A stretch of 64,000 nt of DNA from Marinactinospora thermotolerans DSM 45154 (GTDB lineage Bacteria; Actinomycetota; Actinomycetes; Streptosporangiales; Streptosporangiaceae), in the NCBI RefSeq assembly GCF_900167435.1, contig NZ_FUWS01000003.1, forward strand, positions 248,001 to 312,000, in the 5' to 3' direction. The position numbers and the translations under genes were made by a program. Under the pieces are notes generated by a model. It saw only the letters and a program-made list of their open reading frames with translations. It searched no databases and had not been told where the DNA came from. Each line of letters begins with the position of its first letter. Within the stretch, counting starts at the first letter, position 1. Positions 23,697-32,402 of the stretch are shown here, piece by piece.

Positions 23697-24851
23697 TCAG
23701 GCGCGCGCGGCGCGGGACAGGACGCGGTCGTAGAGCTCGATGTAGCGTTCGGCCATCGTGCCGGGGGTGAAGCGCAGCGCGGCCTCCTTGCGGCACTCGG
23801 CCGGATCGATCTCGTCGACGCGCCGCAGCAGTTCGGTGAACTCCTCCTCGTCCTCGCAGAGGAGGCCGGTGCGGCCGTGGTGGACCAGCTCGGGCAGGCA
23901 GCCCCGGGCGAACCCGACGACCGGCGCGCCGCACGAGAGCGCCTCCACCACGGCGGTCCCGCCGGGCTCGGCCCACAGGATCGGGAAGAGCGCGGCCCGC
24001 GCCGTGGCCAACAACGTGTCGCGCTCCTCCCCCTCGACGGTGCCGATCCAGCGCACCAGGTCGCCGTCGACGTGGGGACGCACCTGCTCGGCGTAGTAGC
24101 GCACGTCCGGGGCGTCGTGCCGTGGGTGGGCGGGGTCGTCCAGCGCCGCGCCCAGCTCCTCCTCGGTCTCGATGCCGTTGACCGGGCCGGCCAGGATCAG
24201 CGGTATCCCGAGCCGCCGGCAGACGCGCGCGGCGACGTGGACACCCTTGACCTCGGTGATACGGCCGAGCAGCACGACGTGCTCCCCCTTGGCGGGGGCG
24301 GGCCGCCGGTCGGCGTCGACGGCGAGCGGGGTGGCCAGGTGGACGTGGCCCACGCTGTGCGCGCGCAGCGCCCGTGGCGCCCGCCGCAGCTGCGACTCCG
24401 ACACGCCGTTGACGAACACCCGCCCGTTGCCCTGGAAGGAGCCGTAGAAGTGCGGGTGTTTGCGCAGGTCCCAGTGGAGTGTGTGCAGGACCGGGGGCAC
24501 CGCCCCTCCCGCCGCGTTGAGCGTCGCCAGTCCGGTGACCTCCATGTGGTCGTGCACCAGGTCGACGCCGCCACGCCCGAGCCGTCGCAGCACCCCCTGA
24601 AGGTGGGCGTGGGGGATCCCCATCGTGCGGTTGTAGGGACTTTGGATGTGGCCGAACATCCCGTCGTCGAACACGGTCACGTGCTCCTCGGCGGACAGCC
24701 TCGAGGACGCGACCCCGGCCAGGAGCACCCGCACCCCCCGCGCGCGCAGCTCCGGCACCAGCGTCGCGATCACATTCTCGATGCCGCCGTAGCCGCGCGG
24801 TGGGACGGGCAACCAGGGACCCGCGTTCACCAGGACGGTGAGGTCCCTCAC
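23697..24851 (-). CDS. Glycosyltransferase, GT4/GT-B type
   Basis: A 384-residue GT-B enzyme. The N-terminal acceptor half starts LTVLVNAGPWLPVPPRGYGGIENVI (glycine-rich acceptor loop), and the C-terminal nucleotide-sugar half has VVLLGRITEVKGVHVAARVC and the E-x7-E-like PILWAEPGGTAVVEALSCGAPVVGF. The GTG start overlaps the gpgS stop (GTGA), so both are translated together. With GpgS as partner it may extend a glucosylglycerate-based compatible solute or lipopolysaccharide primer; the acceptor is not deducible. Confidence 0.9.
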   Translation of the reverse strand: MRDLTVLVNAGPWLPVPPRGYGGIENVIATLVPELRARGVRVLLAGVASSRLSAEEHVTVFDDGMFGHIQSPYNRTMGIPHAHLQGVLRRLGRGGVDLVHDHMEVTGLATLNAAGGAVPPVLHTLHWDLRKHPHFYGSFQGNGRVFVNGVSESQLRRAPRALRAHSVGHVHLATPLAVDADRRPAPAKGEHVVLLGRITEVKGVHVAARVCRRLGIPLILAGPVNGIETEEELGAALDDPAHPRHDAPDVRYYAEQVRPHVDGDLVRWIGTVEGEERDTLLATARAALFPILWAEPGGTAVVEALSCGAPVVGFARGCLPELVHHGRTGLLCEDEEEFTELLRRVDEIDPAECRKEAALRFTPGTMAERYIELYDRVLSRAARA

Positions 24852-25834
24852 AGCTCCCCCTCGGGGGCGAGCGATGAGGGCCGGGTCGCCAGCACGTCGG
24901 CCATGGGGGGACGCTCGGTGACGCGGATGTCGTGGTGGTTGGGCCGGTAGCCGACCGCGGTCCTGGTGAACTGGGCCAGTTCGGTCGAGGGGGGCTCCTG
25001 GCGGGTGATCAGTCCCCGCCGGTACAGCCGCGTCCACACGGTGTCGAGGATCTGGCCGGACATGCGGCCCAGGGCGGCGGAGGACTGGTTGGCGTGTTCG
25101 CGCACCCCGAGGTCGACCTGGGCGATCCCGTCCAGCCCCACCAGGTTGACGATGTCGATGAGCAGGCCGATCTCCACGCCGTACCCGCACACGAACGGGA
25201 CGTTCTCCAGGAGCGAACGCCGGCCCGCGTACTCGCCGGCCAGGGGTTGCAGTATCCCCGACAGCTCCGGCCAGCACATGTTGATCAGGGGGCGGGCCAG
25301 TATCTCGGTGACGCGGCCCCCCTCGCACGGGGACACCGTGCCGTGTTCGGTGAGCGGCCGGTCGTAGCAGGCCTTGACGTAGGAGACGGTGGGATCGGCC
25401 AGGATCGGGCCGAGCAGCCCGGTCACGAAGTGCGGGGCGAAGTTGCGGATGTCGGAGTCGATGAACACGATCACGTCCCCGCTCGTGACGGCCAGGGACT
25501 TCCACAGCGCCTCCCCCTTGCCCCATAGAGGCGGCAGATCGGCCAGGATCTCGTCCTGGGCGACCACCAGCGCGCCCGCCGACGTCGCGACCAGCGCGGT
25601 GTCGTCGCTGGAGCGCGAGTCGATCACCACCAGTTCGTCGACCAACGGGAACTGGTCCATCAGGGACTCGCGGATGGAGCGGACGATTCCGCCGATGGTC
25701 TCGGCCTCGTCACGGGCCGGCAACACCACGCTGATCCGGCTGTCCCCCTTGGCGGCGAGGGCGTCGGGCGCGGGCCAGTCCCGCGCCGAGCTGGTGCGCC
25801 GCGCGAACCACGCGGCGGTCTCCGATGGCCACAT
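24848..25834 (-). CDS. gpgS: Glucosyl-3-phosphoglycerate synthase
   Basis: A 328-residue GT-A (GT81) enzyme that transfers glucose from a nucleotide sugar to 3-phosphoglycerate. Closely parallels the mycobacterial GpgS: ISVVLPARDEAETI, LVVIDSRSSDDT, GKGEALWKSLAVTSGDVIVF, FIDSDIRN (metal-binding DSD), GGRVTEILARPLIN, ILQPLAGEYAGRR, YGVEIGLLIDI, IAQVDLGVREHANQ. In mycobacteria the product leads to methylglucose lipopolysaccharide or glucosylglycerate. ATG at 25834 chosen for its GGAG box; an upstream ATG at 25951 would add 39 unlike residues. The phosphatase gene gpgP is not in the window. Confidence 0.93.
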   Translation of the reverse strand: MWPSETAAWFARRTSSARDWPAPDALAAKGDSRISVVLPARDEAETIGGIVRSIRESLMDQFPLVDELVVIDSRSSDDTALVATSAGALVVAQDEILADLPPLWGKGEALWKSLAVTSGDVIVFIDSDIRNFAPHFVTGLLGPILADPTVSYVKACYDRPLTEHGTVSPCEGGRVTEILARPLINMCWPELSGILQPLAGEYAGRRSLLENVPFVCGYGVEIGLLIDIVNLVGLDGIAQVDLGVREHANQSSAALGRMSGQILDTVWTRLYRRGLITRQEPPSTELAQFTRTAVGYRPNHHDIRVTERPPMADVLATRPSSLAPEGEL

Positions 25835-26023
25835 CGAATGCGTCTCCTCACGGTCACGGCGCGCGGCGCTGTCCTGCCGCGCGAACCAGTGGGCCCAGGA
25901 CGAAGGATGTTGGTGGATTTCGGATCGGATGTCATGACATGCCCGGGGCAACTGCCCTGGTCAGGCCATTTTGAACATGGGAAACGAGGTTTGCTTGGGA
26001 CGGCGTGAGGCAGGTGGCCCGGG

Positions 26024-27007
26024 GTGAAGGAGACCTGTGACATCGGGATCATCGGCGCGGGTGGTGTCGCGGCCCGTCACGCCGATGTGCTCAGCGGGTT
26101 CGGCGATGCCCGGATCGCGGCCGTCGCCGACCCCGACGGCGAGCGGGCCGCCGCGCTGGCGGGCCGCCATGGTGCCCGCGCCTATCGGGACCACGTGGCC
26201 ATGCTGGAGTCCGAGGCGTTGGACGCCGTCTATGTGTGCGTGCCGCCGTTCGCGCACGGCCCACCCGAGCACGCCGTCATCGAGGCGGGGCTGCCGATGT
26301 TCGTCGAGAAGCCGATCGCGATCGACCTGGCGGTCGCCGAGGAGATCGCCCGGCGGGTGGCCGCCGCCGGCACGCTCACCGCGGTGGGCCACCAGTGGCG
26401 CTACCTGCGGGTGGCCGAGCGGGCCCGTGAGCTGATGGCCGGCCGTGAGGTCCGGATGCTGTTGGGCCACTGGCTGGACAAGGTCCCGCCCGTGGCCTGG
26501 TGGTCCCGGCTGGACGGATCGGGCGGCCAGGTCGTCGAGCAGGCCGCCCACGTCATCGACCTCGCCCGGCTGTTGGCCGGCGAGGTCGCCGAGGTGCACG
26601 CGCTGGAGTCGCGGACCCGCGCCGGCGGCGCGCCCGACTCCGACGTCGCCGCGGCGACGATCGCCAACCTGGAATTCCAGAACGGGGCCGTGGGGAACCT
26701 CGCCGCCACCTGTCTGCTGGCCTGGAAGCACCGGGCCGGCCTGGAGGTCTACGCCGAGGGGCTGGCGATGGAGCTGTCGGAGTCGTGGCTGCGCGTCCAC
26801 ACGGGGGCCGCCCCCGATGTGGTCGAGGACGAGGGACTGGCCAAGACACGCATCGACCGCGCCTTCGTCGACGCCGTGCGCGGCCTCGACGACGACGTGC
26901 GCACCGACTACGCCGACGCGCTGCGCACCCACCGTGTGGCCTGCGCGATCGCGCGCTCGGCGGTGACCGGACGTCGTGTGGCGGTGGAGGAGGGGGCGCT
27001 GTGGTGA
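26024..27007 (+). CDS. Gfo/Idh/MocA-family oxidoreductase
   Basis: A 327-residue NAD(P)-dependent dehydrogenase acting on sugars or inositols. Rossmann GAGGVAARH (11-19), then AVADPDGER, and the EKP motif in FVEKPIAIDL. C-terminal alpha/beta domain with HVIDLARLLAG. GTG start at 26024. It overlaps the following MDR dehydrogenase by four bases, and is divergent from gpgS. Paired MocA and MDR dehydrogenases are often fused as bi-domain oxidoreductases in sugar-modification loci, so the pair may oxidise and reduce the same sugar. Confidence 0.9.
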   Translation: MKETCDIGIIGAGGVAARHADVLSGFGDARIAAVADPDGERAAALAGRHGARAYRDHVAMLESEALDAVYVCVPPFAHGPPEHAVIEAGLPMFVEKPIAIDLAVAEEIARRVAAAGTLTAVGHQWRYLRVAERARELMAGREVRMLLGHWLDKVPPVAWWSRLDGSGGQVVEQAAHVIDLARLLAGEVAEVHALESRTRAGGAPDSDVAAATIANLEFQNGAVGNLAATCLLAWKHRAGLEVYAEGLAMELSESWLRVHTGAAPDVVEDEGLAKTRIDRAFVDAVRGLDDDVRTDYADALRTHRVACAIARSAVTGRRVAVEEGALW

Positions 27008-28128
27008 CGCGCGCGCTGTGGGCGCTGGAGCCCGGCCGGGTCGAGTTCGTCGAGGAGCCGCACACCCCGTTGCCCGAGGGAGGGTTTCGGGTGGAGACCC
27101 TGTACAGCGGGCTGTCCGCGGGAACGGAGCTGACCTTCGTCAAGGGGACCAACCCCGCGGTGCTCACCGGCTGGGACGCGGCCCTGGGGTTGTTCACCGG
27201 AGAGCCGAACGGCGGCGGCTATCCGGTCCGCAAACTCGGCTACATGCAGGTCGGTCGGGTGACGGAGGCGCGCTCCGCGGCCGTCCGACCGGGATGGCTC
27301 GTGGCGATGACCTACGGCCACCGCACCGACTACACCGCCGACCCGCGCGCCGACCGTTTCGTCCGACTGCCCGAGGACCTCGACCCCCTCCTCGGGATCT
27401 ACGTCGCGCACATGGGCCCCATCTGCGCCAACGGCCTGTTGCACGCCGCCGCCGACGTGCACGGCGGCGACGTCCGTTCCCTGGGGGACGGGGTGCGCGG
27501 ACGCAAGGTGGCGGTGGTCGGCGCGGGGGTGGTGGGGGTGCTCACCGCCCTCTTCGCCGCGCACCACGGCGCGGCCGAGGTGGTGGTGGTCGACCCGACG
27601 CCGTCACGGCGAGCGACGTGTCGGGGCCTCGGGCTGGAGGCCATGGACCCCGACGAGGTCGACGTCGGACGGGCGTTGAAAGAGCGGTGGCGGCACGGCC
27701 CCGGCGACCACGGGGCCGACGTCGTCTTCCAGTGCCGCGGACGGTCCCGGGCGCTGGCCGTGGCGCTGCGCGCGCTGCGCCCCCAGGGCAGCGTCATCGA
27801 CCTGGCCTTCTACACCGACAACGCGGCGGAGGTGTGCCTGGGCGAGGAGTTCCACCACAACGGGCTGGGGATCCGTTGCGCCCAGATCGGCCGGGTGCCG
27901 CGTGGCCTGGCCCACCTGTGGGACCGTGAGCGCCTGTCGGCGGAGACGATCGACCTGTTGCGCGCGCGTGGCGCCGACGTGCGCGAGCGGCTGGTCACCG
28001 ACCTGGTCCCGTTGGAGGAGGCGCCCGCGCTCATGGCCGACGTCGCCGAGCGGCGGCGACACGTCGTCCAGGCCGTGTTCACCGTCGACGGGGGAGGACC
28101 GTCCGCCGGCTCACGGTCCTACCGGTAA
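27004..28128 (+). CDS. MDR-superfamily zinc-binding-type dehydrogenase
   Basis: A 374-residue medium-chain dehydrogenase. The N-terminal GroES-like part has YSGLSAGTEL, and the Rossmann part has VAVVGAGVVGVLTALFAAHHGA. The structural-zinc cysteine cluster is missing and the catalytic zinc ligands are not clearly conserved (SAGTEL replaces C-x-TD), as in the bi-domain oxidoreductase group. GTG at 27004 overlaps the stop of the MocA gene; GTG at 27001 is an alternative. GGAGGAGGG lies upstream. Substrate unknown. Confidence 0.86.
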   Translation: MTRALWALEPGRVEFVEEPHTPLPEGGFRVETLYSGLSAGTELTFVKGTNPAVLTGWDAALGLFTGEPNGGGYPVRKLGYMQVGRVTEARSAAVRPGWLVAMTYGHRTDYTADPRADRFVRLPEDLDPLLGIYVAHMGPICANGLLHAAADVHGGDVRSLGDGVRGRKVAVVGAGVVGVLTALFAAHHGAAEVVVVDPTPSRRATCRGLGLEAMDPDEVDVGRALKERWRHGPGDHGADVVFQCRGRSRALAVALRALRPQGSVIDLAFYTDNAAEVCLGEEFHHNGLGIRCAQIGRVPRGLAHLWDRERLSAETIDLLRARGADVRERLVTDLVPLEEAPALMADVAERRRHVVQAVFTVDGGGPSAGSRSYR

Positions 28129-28345
28129 CGCGACGTACGCCCGGACGGTCCGTGTTCGTCATACCCCTTCCCTAAGGTCTCCCTCGTGCTCGCGTCCCCC
28201 AGGCGCGACACTCCCCCGTTGTCCCGCTCCCACGGGCGGGCCGTCCGGTCCCCATGGTGTCCTCGCTGGTGGTCGCGTTGCGTCGATGCGGGGTCGCATG
28301 GTGCGACGGCAGGGCACGGGAAGGCAACGAAGAGGCAACGGTTGT

Positions 28346-28361
28346 CCGCTCAAACGAGCGG
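28346..28361. promoter_or_regulatory. Short inverted repeat before the lipoprotein gene
   Basis: CCGCTC-AAAC-GAGCGG has perfect 6-bp arms and lies about 57 bp before the start codon, in a less GC-rich part of a 289-bp intergenic region that holds no gene. Confidence 0.3.
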
Positions 28362-28417
28362 ATATGCCCGCCCCTCGCTATGTTGAAACCCCCATTTTTC
28401 ACTTTTCTGGAGATGTC

Positions 28418-28876
28418 ATGATTTCGGGAACGTTCCAGTCGCGCGCGGGCCGCGTGATCACCGCCGCCGGCGCCACCGCCGCGGTGGTGGGGCTGTCCGG
28501 CTGCGGTCTGCTCGGCACGGAGAGCGTGCTCATGCTCTCTGTGGGCGACTGCCTGCCCGCCGCGGCCGAGGGCGAGCTCGCCGCGGTCGAGACCATTTCG
28601 TGTGAGGAGCCGCACGACTCCGAGATCTACGCCTCCAGCACGATGGAGGGGGACGAGTACCCCGGTGACGACGCGGTCATCACGGCCGCCGAGGAGAAGT
28701 GCCTCGCCGAGTTCGAGGGGTTCGTGGGCATGGCCTACGAGGAGTCGGAGCTGGACATCAGCTACATGTACCCCACCCAGGAGTCCTGGGAGACGCTGGA
28801 CGACCGCGAGATCCTCTGCATGATCTACGACCCCGCCGGCGACACCACCGGCACGCTGGAGCAGGCCGGTCGCTGA
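28418..28876 (+). CDS. Secreted lipoprotein, septum-formation (Septum_form) family
   Basis: A 152-residue protein with a lipoprotein signal (VVGLSGC, acylated Cys28). After it come the Septum_form features: VGDCLPA, ISCEEPHDSEIYA, later a cysteine in EEKCLAEF, and YPTQESWETLDDREILCMIYD. The family is anchored outside the membrane and is linked by annotation, not by clear biochemistry, to septum formation in actinomycetes. ATG at 28418 preceded by TGGAGA. A 20-bp perfect hairpin follows. Confidence 0.85.
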   Translation: MISGTFQSRAGRVITAAGATAAVVGLSGCGLLGTESVLMLSVGDCLPAAAEGELAAVETISCEEPHDSEIYASSTMEGDEYPGDDAVITAAEEKCLAEFEGFVGMAYEESELDISYMYPTQESWETLDDREILCMIYDPAGDTTGTLEQAGR

Positions 28877-28915
28877 CGACCGTCCACGCCCCGTACGGGG
28901 GCAGGGGCGGGACCG

Positions 28916-28961
28916 CCGTGGGGCCCGTGACACCGCCGCACCGGTGTCACGGGCCCCACGG
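28916..28961. terminator. Perfect 20-bp hairpin between convergent genes
   Basis: Arms at 28916-28935 (CCGTGGGGCCCGTGACACCG) and 28942-28961 pair without mismatch around a 6-nt loop. It serves the lipoprotein gene and the convergent HAD-ATPase gene. Confidence 0.85.
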
Positions 28962-28974
28962 CCGTCGCGGTGCG

Positions 28975-30744
28975 CTACCCGTGCGAGAGCGGGGTCGCGG
29001 TGTCGTCGTCGTGGTCGGGGTCGTAACGGGTGGGCTCGGCCGGCAGCGTGTAACGCTCGTCCACCGCGGCGGCGATCCGCTCCCGGCTCTCGCGGGGGTC
29101 CAGCTCCGCGTCCTCCTCGACCTCGCGGACCGCGTCGGCGAGCTCGTCGTCGCGTACCGCCTCCGCCATCCACCGGGAGTAGTCGTTGCGGCGCAGGTGG
29201 TGCGTCCAGGTCTCGTCGTCCACCCCCTCGGCCAGTTCCAGGAAGGTGTGCAGGTTGCGCGCGCGCAGGTGCAGCCGTTCCTCGGGGCCGGTGAAGTAGA
29301 AGCTCTTGTCCGGAGACATCGTTCCGGCCGCGTACTTGCGGATGTGCCGGCTGCGGTCGGCCTCACCGGGGGTGAGCCGGACCCGTACCGCCTTGTCCTC
29401 CCCGGTGCGCCACAGCGTGATGAGGGAGGACGTCGCGTCCGGCTCCTCGTCGCCGTGCAGCCGGGGAACCGGGCACCCCCGCACGTCGGCGAAGGCCCGC
29501 AGCGTCTGCGAGGGATCGGCGCCGACGCCGATGACCGTGTCGACCTGTTCCAGCGCGCGCCGGGCCAGGGTCTCGGGGTGCACCGTGATCATCATCAAGC
29601 CGCCGAAGTCGCGCAGGTCGCTCACCGGCAGGTCGGCGAGTTCGGTCGGCATCAGGTGGTGCGCCTCGTCCACCACGGTCCAGTGGGGATGGCCGAGCCG
29701 GCTGCGCAGCCCGGCCAGGCGGGGCAGCAGGTCGGCGAAGAACGCCGGCCGGTCGCGTAGCGGCACCGCGAGGAGGTTCACCACGGCGCTGTGGCCGGGA
29801 TCCTCCAGCAGCCGCAGCACCTCGTCGGCCAGGGGCGCGCGGGTCGGGTCGCCCAGCACGGTGGCGCCGTCGAAGTCGGTGTAGTCCCCCTCGGGGTCGA
29901 TGACACAGTACTGGTAGCCCGCCTCGCCCAGCCGTTCCAGCAGCGCCGACGTCGTGGTCGACTTACCGCTGCCCGACGGGCCGGCGACCGCGACCACGCT
30001 GCCGTAGGGCGGGATCGTCACCGGCTCGCCCTGGGAGGTTCCCAGCAGCACGTCGTGCCGCGACATCGCGACATCGGCGAGGTCGCCGTCCACGAGGTCG
30101 CGCGCGAGATCGGCGACGCCCGCCCCCGCGGGGCGCTCCAGAACCAGGTCGCAGCGGTGCTTCAGCGCGTCCAGGGCATTGGCGACGGCGGCCCCGCACT
30201 CGCACGCCGCCAGCATGGCGTGGTCGTTCTCGGCGTCGCCCACCGCGACCACGTTGTGCGGTGACACCCGCAGCCGCTCCAGCGCGGCGCGCAGCCCGGT
30301 CGCCTTGTTCACCCCGGGCGGCAGCACCATCACGGCGCCCTTGTTGTGGATGAGCTGGAGCTCCAGGCCGAGTTCCCGGATCGCTTCCAACGCCGTGCGG
30401 TCGTGCGGCTCTCGGGTGGCGATGAGCACCCGGCCGACCCCGAGCGGTTCGACCCCGGCCGCGCGCAACCGATCGACCAGTTCGGGCGGTGCGGCCTCGG
30501 CCAGATCGTGCACCGCGCGCCGCCCCGGCTCGTACAGCACACCGCCGTTCTCGGCCACGATCGCGTCGAACAGGTCCGCGTGGGGGAACACGTCCAGCAG
30601 GTCGTCCAGTTCCCGCCCCGTCACCAGCAGCAGCCTGCGCCCCGAGCGGGAGACCCGTTCCAGCGCCGCCATGGTCTCCTCGTCGACCTCGCCTCGCTCG
30701 GCGATCGTGCCATCGAAGTCGCAGGCCAGAGCGTGATAGCGCAT
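28975..30744 (-). CDS. HAD phosphatase fused to HerA/DUF87-like ATPase
   Basis: A 589-residue two-part protein. Residues about 5-215 form a HAD-IIB phosphatase of the Cof type: DFDGT (9-13), LLVTGR, and VVAVGDAENDHAML with the two Mg-binding Asp. Residues about 235-500 form a P-loop ATPase: Walker A GPSGSGKST (255-263), Walker B HWTVVDEAHHL, and a DPEGDYTDFDG segment typical of HerA/FtsK-type DUF87 ATPases. The C-terminal 80 residues are acidic. A sugar-phosphate-type phosphatase joined to a DNA-translocase-type ATPase is unexpected. The ATG at 30744 is preferred over GTG at 30750 by its GGGAG box. Confidence 0.85.
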   Translation of the reverse strand: MRYHALACDFDGTIAERGEVDEETMAALERVSRSGRRLLLVTGRELDDLLDVFPHADLFDAIVAENGGVLYEPGRRAVHDLAEAAPPELVDRLRAAGVEPLGVGRVLIATREPHDRTALEAIRELGLELQLIHNKGAVMVLPPGVNKATGLRAALERLRVSPHNVVAVGDAENDHAMLAACECGAAVANALDALKHRCDLVLERPAGAGVADLARDLVDGDLADVAMSRHDVLLGTSQGEPVTIPPYGSVVAVAGPSGSGKSTTTSALLERLGEAGYQYCVIDPEGDYTDFDGATVLGDPTRAPLADEVLRLLEDPGHSAVVNLLAVPLRDRPAFFADLLPRLAGLRSRLGHPHWTVVDEAHHLMPTELADLPVSDLRDFGGLMMITVHPETLARRALEQVDTVIGVGADPSQTLRAFADVRGCPVPRLHGDEEPDATSSLITLWRTGEDKAVRVRLTPGEADRSRHIRKYAAGTMSPDKSFYFTGPEERLHLRARNLHTFLELAEGVDDETWTHHLRRNDYSRWMAEAVRDDELADAVREVEEDAELDPRESRERIAAAVDERYTLPAEPTRYDPDHDDDTATPLSHG

Positions 30745-30864
30745 TTCCACTCCCGGGGGCGGTCGTCGATGCCGTCGCCTTTCACCTGTCCCGCCCCACG
30801 TGCTTTACACCTGCGACGGGGCGGGGAGGGATAGGGGAAGGCCGACCTTCTCGGGGGTGACCCG

Positions 30865-31386
30865 GTGCGCACGGTGGAGCTGCTGTTCGATCCCGGCCTG
30901 GAGGCGGCGGTCGCCGCGGCCTGGGACCGCCTGGCCGCCGCGGGACTGCCCAGCCTGGCCCACCACACCCATCCCAGCAACCGTCCGCACGTGACGTTGG
31001 GGACCGCCACGACACTGCCGAGCCGCGCCCGCGCCGGGGTCGAGGCGGCGCTCGCGGCCCTGCCGCTACCGGTGGGGCTGGGCGGCCTGGTGACCTTCCC
31101 CGGACGCCGCCGGGCGCTGGTGTGGGAGGTGACGCCCTCCCCGGGACTGCGGGAGCTCCAGGCGGCGGTCTGGCGGGCGCTGCCGGAGGACCCCCGGCGT
31201 AATCCGGTGCACCGGCCCCGGAACTGGCGGCCGCACGCGACCCTGGCCCGCTCGGCCTCGCCCGGCCGGATCGCCGAGGCCGCCGAGCTCCTCGCCGATC
31301 TCCCCCGGCCCCGGGGGCACCTCGTGGCCGCGCGCAGCTACGACGACCACTCCCGCACCGTGGCGCGGTTGGTGCCCCGGCCCTGA
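30865..31386 (+). CDS. 2'-5' RNA ligase-like phosphoesterase (2H family)
   Basis: A 173-residue protein with two HxT motifs, PHVTLG (residue about 42) and PHATLA (about 121), each on a symmetric lobe, as in 2H phosphoesterases that act on 2',3'-cyclic phosphates or 2'-5' linkages. GTG start at 30865. Divergent from the HAD-ATPase gene and convergent with the DUF574 methyltransferase. Role is likely RNA end processing or nucleotide metabolism. Confidence 0.85.
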   Translation: MRTVELLFDPGLEAAVAAAWDRLAAAGLPSLAHHTHPSNRPHVTLGTATTLPSRARAGVEAALAALPLPVGLGGLVTFPGRRRALVWEVTPSPGLRELQAAVWRALPEDPRRNPVHRPRNWRPHATLARSASPGRIAEAAELLADLPRPRGHLVAARSYDDHSRTVARLVPRP

Positions 31387-31401
31387 GCGGGACGGGGCAC
31401 C
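31371..31401. terminator. Hairpin at the convergent gene ends
   Basis: GGTGCCCCG (31371-31379) pairs with CGGGGCACC (31393-31401) around a 13-nt loop that includes the stop codon of the plus-strand gene. Confidence 0.6.
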
Positions 31402-31408
31402 AGCGGGG

Positions 31409-32275
31409 TCAGGGTTTGCGCAGGACGCCCCCCATCTCCCAGATGTTCTTGGCGCTGTCGGAACGGCCGAGGTAGGGACGCAGCGGCTCGGGGACCGGCG
31501 GCAGCGGCGGCTGGCCCGGGTCGGGATGCCAGCCGGTGATGTCGATCAGACCGGGCTCCAGGGGCTCCAGCCCCTCGACGAAGGCGTGCAACTCCGCCGG
31601 GCGGCGCACGCGCCCCCACGGCCCCATCGCGAGCATGCCCTTGGTGAAAGCGTCGCCCGCCGCAACGTCCTCGCTGATCAGGTGGGACAGGGCCAGGTGA
31701 CTGCCGGAGGGCACGGCCTCCAGCATGGTCCACAGCGCGCCACGGGGGTCGGCCTCGTCGGGCAGGCAGTGCAGCACCGAGAAGTACAGCAGGCCCACCG
31801 GCTGGGAGAAGTCGATCAGTGAGCGGATCTCGTCTTGGGCGAGGATCTCGTCGGAGCGGGCCATGTCCGCGGTGATGACAGTGGTGCCGGGGTTGTCGGC
31901 GAGGATCGCCCGGCCGTGCGCGAGCACGATCGGATCGATGTCGACGTAGGCCACCCGGGCGTCGGGCTGGAACTCCTGGGCGACCTGGTGGACGTTGTGC
32001 GAGGTGGGCAGGCCCGACCCCATGTCGATGAACTGCTTGATGCCCAGGTCACGGGCGAGGTGGCGGACCGCGCGGTACAGGAAGAGACGGTTCTCCCTGG
32101 CCACGTCGAGCATTTCCGGCGTGATCTTGGCCAGGGCGAGGGCCGCCTCGCGGTCGACGGGGAAGTTGTCCTTGCCACCCATCCCGTAGTCGTAGATGCG
32201 CGCGACGGAGGGGCGCGTCATGTCGATTTCAGGTATGGGACGGCTCGGCTCGGACATTCTCGGAAAATCAGTCAT
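31409..32275 (-). CDS. SAM-dependent methyltransferase, Methyltransf_19 (DUF574) family
   Basis: A 288-residue protein of a family expanded in filamentous actinomycetes. Typical segments: PSVARIYDYGMGGKDNFPVDRE, RENRLFLYRAVRHLARD, FIDMGSGLPTSHNVHQVAQE (SAM motif I), VAYVDIDPIVLAHGRAIL and the C-terminal ITGWHPDP. Substrate unknown for nearly all members. The ATG at 32275 is chosen for the GGAG upstream; an ATG ten codons earlier is possible. Confidence 0.92.
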   Translation of the reverse strand: MTDFPRMSEPSRPIPEIDMTRPSVARIYDYGMGGKDNFPVDREAALALAKITPEMLDVARENRLFLYRAVRHLARDLGIKQFIDMGSGLPTSHNVHQVAQEFQPDARVAYVDIDPIVLAHGRAILADNPGTTVITADMARSDEILAQDEIRSLIDFSQPVGLLYFSVLHCLPDEADPRGALWTMLEAVPSGSHLALSHLISEDVAAGDAFTKGMLAMGPWGRVRRPAELHAFVEGLEPLEPGLIDITGWHPDPGQPPLPPVPEPLRPYLGRSDSAKNIWEMGGVLRKP

Positions 32276-32402
32276 TGGGGGGCTCCATCCGGTTTTTCGC
32301 ATCATAGAAGTTCGAAAGGGAACGGCGAAGCCGTTTCAATGATCGAAAACCCGTATCTGGCCTGAATCGCTCATCGACCCCGCGGTTTCGACGCCGTACC
32401 GA

